Positions 6,002 through 7,351 of a stretch of 7,351 bases of DNA are shown in pieces. Under the pieces are notes generated by a model. That model ran no database searches. It saw only the letters and a program-made list of their open reading frames with translations, and was not told the origin of the DNA. The position numbers and the translations under genes were made by a program. Positions within the stretch are counted from its first letter, which is position 1, and every line of letters begins with the position of its first letter. The stretch is from Marinospirillum sp. (GTDB lineage: Bacteria > Pseudomonadota > Gammaproteobacteria > Pseudomonadales > Halomonadaceae): assembly GCA_007119985.1 (NCBI GenBank), contig SKOQ01000174.1:1-7351 (forward strand), in the 5' to 3' direction.

Positions 6002-7351
6002 ATGACTTCTTTTTCTGTTAAACCCCTGAGTGCCGCGATTGGGCTCTTGTTACTGGGCAGTCTTCCCTACGGCCTCGCTCAAGCCACCAGCACGGAAAAC
6101 ACCCCCGCTGAATCGACCGCCGTCCAAACCTTGGTCGTCACAGCAGCAGGGTTTGAACAAAATGTGACCGATGCCCCAGCCAGTATCTCCGTCATCACCC
6201 GCGAGGAGCTTGAAAGACGCTCTTATATCAATGTCATTGATGCCGTGCGCCATATTCCAGGCGTGTTCATTACTGGCGGTGGCAATAATCAAGATATCAG
6301 CCTGCGGGGCATGGCCAGCAGCTATACGCTGGTGCTGGTCGATGGTCGGCCGATCAGCGCTGGACGCCAAACCAATACCAATGGCACCGATGGCGGCAAG
6401 CAGTCTCTAGCGCTGCCGCCTCTGGCCATGATCGATCGGATCGAGGTGATTCGCGGCCCGATGTCTTCGCTCTATGGCTCTGATGCGATGGGTGGGGTCA
6501 TCAACATCATCACCCGTCGTGACCAAGCCGATTGGCAAGGCACGCTGCGCACTGAATACACCCTCTCGCTGAATGATGTCAGCAATGATGCCTCGCATAC
6601 CGAGTTTTATCTGTCAGGTGCATTAGTGCCCAACCTACTGCAATTGCAGCTTAACGGGGCTTACACCGGCATCGATGAAAGCGATTTTCAAACCAGCGGC
6701 TCTTTTAAATCCGGGGCCAGCCAGCCCCAAACCCGACGCAAAAATGGCGGCTTTGAACTGGCACTGACACCCAGCCAGCAGGATCGCATCGCGCTGGGTT
6801 ATCGCTATGCCACCCAGGAATCAACGCATACCGAAGGACGCAGCACCAGCGCAGCAACCTCCACCGGCCGCTTTGACCGCCAGACCTGGACGCTGACGCA
6901 TGATGGTCGCTATGGCAACCTGCTGCTGAGCTCTTATCTACAGCAGGATGTGGCTGAGCGGGTTCAGGAACAGACCATGGAAGAAACCACCCGCATTGCC
7001 AATACGCAGGGCACCTACTTCTGGGGTGCGCATACGCTGACTTTTGGCGGCCAGTATAAAGAAGAAGATTTCACCAACGGGCAAAACGTCCTTTATAACG
7101 CCGGTATTCAGGGCGGGGTACACAGCGCTGATCGCTGGCTGGCCGCTATTTTTGCCGAAGCCGAATGGGCGGTCACCGATGATCTGTCTTTGACCACTGG
7201 CCTGCGCTATAACGATGATGAATTTTTTGGCGGCCACCTCTCCCCGCGCCTCTACAGCGTTTATCGCCTCCACCCCAGCTGGACCTTAAAAGGGGGCGTT
7301 TCCACCGGCTACCGCCAGCCCAGCCTGACCCAAGCGACAGAGGGCTTTGGC
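6002..7351 (+). CDS. TonB-dependent catecholate siderophore receptor (FepA/IrgA/VctA type), 3'-truncated by the window
   Basis: The frame is open from an ATG with AGGA 6 nt upstream to the window edge (450 residues, no stop). An outer-membrane gated barrel that imports a ferric siderophore using TonB-ExbBD energy. Residues 1-28 are a signal peptide (cleavage near AQA). TLVVTA (43-48) is a TonB box. The plug spans about 55-173, with DAPASISVITREEL (57-70), DISLRGM (98-104), LVLVDGRP (110-117) and IDRIEVIRGPMSSLYGSDAMGGVINIITRR (144-173, quoted in part as the hallmark). The barrel follows, and the visible part ends in GYRQPSL, a conserved mid-barrel motif. Relatives are about 650 residues, so roughly the last third is missing. 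The plug resembles catecholate receptors (IrgA, VctA, FepA) more than hydroxamate ones. Being divergent from an IrgB-like gene favours IrgA, but IrgA and VctA are too similar to choose between. Confidence 0.93.
   Translation, partial: MTSFSVKPLSAAIGLLLLGSLPYGLAQATSTENTPAESTAVQTLVVTAAGFEQNVTDAPASISVITREELERRSYINVIDAVRHIPGVFITGGGNNQDISLRGMASSYTLVLVDGRPISAGRQTNTNGTDGGKQSLALPPLAMIDRIEVIRGPMSSLYGSDAMGGVINIITRRDQADWQGTLRTEYTLSLNDVSNDASHTEFYLSGALVPNLLQLQLNGAYTGIDESDFQTSGSFKSGASQPQTRRKNGGFELALTPSQQDRIALGYRYATQESTHTEGRSTSAATSTGRFDRQTWTLTHDGRYGNLLLSSYLQQDVAERVQEQTMEETTRIANTQGTYFWGAHTLTFGGQYKEEDFTNGQNVLYNAGIQGGVHSADRWLAAIFAEAEWAVTDDLSLTTGLRYNDDEFFGGHLSPRLYSVYRLHPSWTLKGGVSTGYRQPSLTQATEGFG

Noticed and set aside
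6050..7273. Minus-strand open frames (6050-6370, 6407-6598, 6938-7273) opposite the receptor
   Set aside because: They are antisense to strongly conserved plug and barrel sequence and have no domain character.
1..7351. CRISPR arrays, tRNA/rRNA genes, insertion sequences or riboswitches
   Set aside because: Reading both strands showed no direct-repeat array, cloverleaf-like segment, transposase coding or terminal inverted repeats. The short gaps are accounted for by promoter, operator and terminator-type elements.

Overview
The window is a complete-looking ferric-siderophore uptake locus from a gammaproteobacterium. The base composition is moderately GC-rich (by eye a little above 50%). The protein types resemble the Vibrio-type sets VctPDGC, ViuB and IrgA/IrgB. 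The genus cannot be fixed from this sequence. Coding density is high. There are no RNA genes, mobile elements or CRISPR repeats, and no gene-free stretch exceeds about 205 bp.

Layout, left to right: (1) the C-terminal tail of an unidentified rightward gene (1-83). (2) A strong bidirectional hairpin terminator (134-163) separating it from the convergent operon. (3) A leftward block read from high to low coordinates: a siderophore-interacting FAD ferric reductase (4701-3976), a periplasmic ferric-siderophore binding protein (3774-2866), two FecCD-type permeases (2862-1900 and 1907-948) and an ABC ATPase (951-193). The last four are packed with a 3-nt gap, an 8-nt overlap and a 4-nt ATGA overlap. 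(4) A leftward LysR-family regulator of IrgB type (5800-4892). (5) Divergent from it, a rightward TonB-dependent catecholate siderophore receptor (6002 to the window end, truncated after 450 residues).

How they work together (family knowledge plus context): the receptor uses TonB energy to bring a ferric catecholate across the outer membrane. The binding protein captures it in the periplasm, and the two permeases with the ATPase move it into the cytoplasm. The reductase then releases iron by reducing Fe(III) to Fe(II). No siderophore synthesis gene is visible, so the locus may serve uptake of a foreign or degraded siderophore, or one made elsewhere in the genome.

Regulation is the most interesting part. 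A 20-bp imperfect dyad, TTGTTCCA-NN-TT-Y-GCAACAA, occurs twice, once in each intergenic region flanking the LysR gene. Both copies have the same orientation relative to the gene they would control (the receptor and the reductase). Each is followed, closer to the target gene, by a Fur-box-like 7-1-7 sequence. The simplest reading is that the LysR protein binds these two dyads and activates receptor and reductase/transporter expression, while Fur represses both when iron is plentiful.
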